From Achatina immaculata (lineage: Eukaryota > Mollusca > Gastropoda > Stylommatophora > Achatinidae), in the NCBI GenBank assembly GCA_009760885.1, contig CM019715.1, positions 21,844,003-21,908,002 of the forward strand: a stretch of 64,000 nucleotides of DNA, in the 5' to 3' direction. The notes under the pieces were generated by a model. The model did not search any database and was not told the origin of the DNA. It saw only the letters and a list, made by a program, of their open reading frames with translations. The position numbers and the translations under genes are program-made. Positions 62,548 through 64,000 of this stretch are shown here, piece after piece. The first letter of the stretch is position 1. Each line of letters begins with the position of its first letter.

Positions 62548-62736
62548 GTTTGTACAAATGGAAGTAAAAGTTGACGAAATTGTATAATTTTACTAAGTGT
62601 AATAAGATCAGGTAAGAAAGAAAGGAAAAGTTGGGAAACAAATTGCAGTCAGAATATTCACAAGATGATAAAAATAAATACAAACATTTTAAAAACCACA
62701 AACATCTTGGCAAACTCCTTCAGTTAGAAGACTGTG

Positions 62737-63343
62737 TCATTTGGCACCAAGAAGACCATGTCAAGTTTCAGTTACCCAGAATGAATGGGCACTAAGAAGA
62801 CCATGTCAAGTTTCAGTTACCCAGAATGAATGGGCACCAAGAAGACCACGTCAAGTTTTAGTTACCAAGAATGAATGGGCACCAATAAGACCATGTCAAG
62901 TTTTAGTTACCCAGAATGAATGGGCACCAAGAAGACCATGTCAAGTTTTAGTTACCAAGAATGAATGGGCACCAATAAGACCATGTCAAGTTTTAGTTAC
63001 CCAGAATGAATGGGCACCAAGAAGACCATTTCAAGTTTCAGTTACCCAGAATGAATGGTCACCAATAAGACCATGTCAAGTTTCAGTTGCCCAGAATGAA
63101 TGGGCACCAAGAAGACCATGTCAAGTTTCAGTTACCCAGAATGAATGGGCACCAATAAGACTATGTCAAGTTTCAGTTGCCCAGAATGAATGGGCACCAA
63201 GAAGACCATGCCAAGTTTCAGTTACCCAGAATGAATGGGCACTAAGAAGACCATGCCAAGTTTCAGTTACCTAGAATGAATGAGCACCAATAAGACTGTG
63301 TCAAGTTTCAGTTACCCAGAATGAATGGGCACTAAGAAGACCA
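62737..63343. repeat. 45-bp minisatellite, ~13 units
   Basis: The unit gggcaccaagaagaccatgt plus caagtttcagttacccagaatgaat in two parts is 15 codons, so a 177-codon frame stays open without coding support. Sub-patterns of aagaagacc and aataagacc alternate. Confidence 0.95.
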
Positions 63344-63564
63344 TGTCAAGTTCCACTGTTAGATAGAATGAAGGAGCACAAGAACCTGTTGTCAGAGCAC
63401 CAAGAAAACCATGTCAAGTTCCACTGTTAGCACAACAATCTATTGCTAAAGCACCTTGAAGAAGTGAAATAAGATGGTCAGTTCTGCTTCACAAGAAATG
63501 AAAACTGTACTGTCCCTCTATAACCCCCATCTTTGTTTCCATTTGTTTACCTCTCTGTAAATGG

Positions 63565-63680
63565 ACGTAAACTGACACTACATGTAAACTGACACCTAGA
63601 TGTCAACTGCCACTAGATGTAAACTGACACTAAATGTCAAATGACACTGGATGGAAACTGACATCAGATGTAAACTCAAC
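63565..63680. repeat. ~17-bp tandem repeat
   Basis: Variants of tagatgtaaactgacac, about seven. Confidence 0.85.
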
Positions 63681-63764
63681 ATTTCTTCAAATAAAAAGAA
63701 AAATGAGGAAAAAAAAAAACCCCAACTTTTTGCATTCACGGTAATGCAGTTTTAATTAGACTCT

Positions 63765-64000
63765 CTATTATCCATTGAATTCTTATTGGTTTCAAACTGA
63801 CCAATAAGACTGTCAGATGTCTTCCAGCATTCTTATAATTTCTGTGTGTCTCACTTTATCAAATGCTTTATAGTACTCTATGAAGCATAAGTATAGGTTC
63901 ATCTTTACTTCTATCGATCTCTCCATTAGTGTTCTTATTATATATATGGCGTTACTTGTGTCTTTTCTTTCGACGAAGCCACACTGTTCTTCAGCGATTT
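63765..64000 (-). mobile_element. LINE reverse transcriptase fragment at window edge
   Basis: Minus strand reads GFVERKDTSNAIYIIRTLME, then MNLYLCFIEYYKAFDKVRH, the RT palm motif. It continues past the window. Confidence 0.75.

Noticed and set aside
61955..62416. 153-codon open frame with a gtaagg donor-like site at 61997
   Set aside because: Exon 24 joins exon 25 directly in phase 0 with a normal CTLD spacing, and this frame shows no CTLD or other known motif.
62741..63274. 177-codon open frame
   Set aside because: Produced by a 45-bp minisatellite in an intron.

Overview
The window is eukaryotic, AT-rich and repeat-dense. It carries one large split gene on the + strand. Nothing looks bacterial: there are no operons, and every supported host coding segment is a short exon bounded by ag/gt splice sites. 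The gene type (many C-type lectin domains joined by Thr/Pro linkers), phase-1 introns, several RTE-like LINEs, Tx1 and restriction-like-nuclease LINEs, mariner relics and tRNA-headed SINEs together suggest an invertebrate. A mollusc or other lophotrochozoan is most likely; that placement is inference.

Host gene: 25 exons from 1276 to 62547 splice into one uninterrupted frame of 974 codons. Together they make 2,926 nt, under 5% of the window. They encode at least seven consecutive C-type lectin-like domains (CTLDs A-G). The gene is open at both ends: the signal peptide or first exons lie upstream, and the end of domain G plus any membrane anchor lie downstream. The layout is that of a mannose-receptor / PLA2-receptor-like multi-CTLD protein. 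Domains C, D and F keep the WND half of a calcium/sugar site with QPD, EPD and QPN motifs. A, B and E lack the site. Thr/Pro-rich mini-exons (8, 12, 23) separate some domains, whereas the D/E and E/F borders fall inside exons 15 and 18.

Introns: almost all the remaining sequence is repeats. At least ten fragments come from one LINE family (called LINE-C here, 3' tail near 'ggaaggatgtaagatgtaag'), six from another (LINE-B, tail of 4-bp repeats) and five from a third (LINE-D). There is a near full-length RTE-type LINE (51051-54252), a Tx1-clade LINE inserted in U2 snRNA-like sequence (42168-45771), and a restriction-like-nuclease LINE flanked by a perfect 114-bp direct repeat (27205-28602). Three mariner relics, foldback/MITE elements, tRNA-derived SINEs and about a dozen minisatellites complete the set.

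Most unusual object: a 2.3-kb non-coding retroelement at 48159-50425, flanked by 10-bp target duplications. Its first ~430 bp lead directly into an exact 18-nt match to the universally conserved 5' end of 18S rRNA, and it then continues into tandem repeats and a GAA-rich 3' tail. A second copy of the same body and tail (20573-21720, opposite strand) carries a different 5' head. The best reading is a non-autonomous retroelement with an rDNA-derived head. It inserted 13 bp downstream of a CTLD exon, and its neighbour copy split a LINE-C reverse transcriptase.
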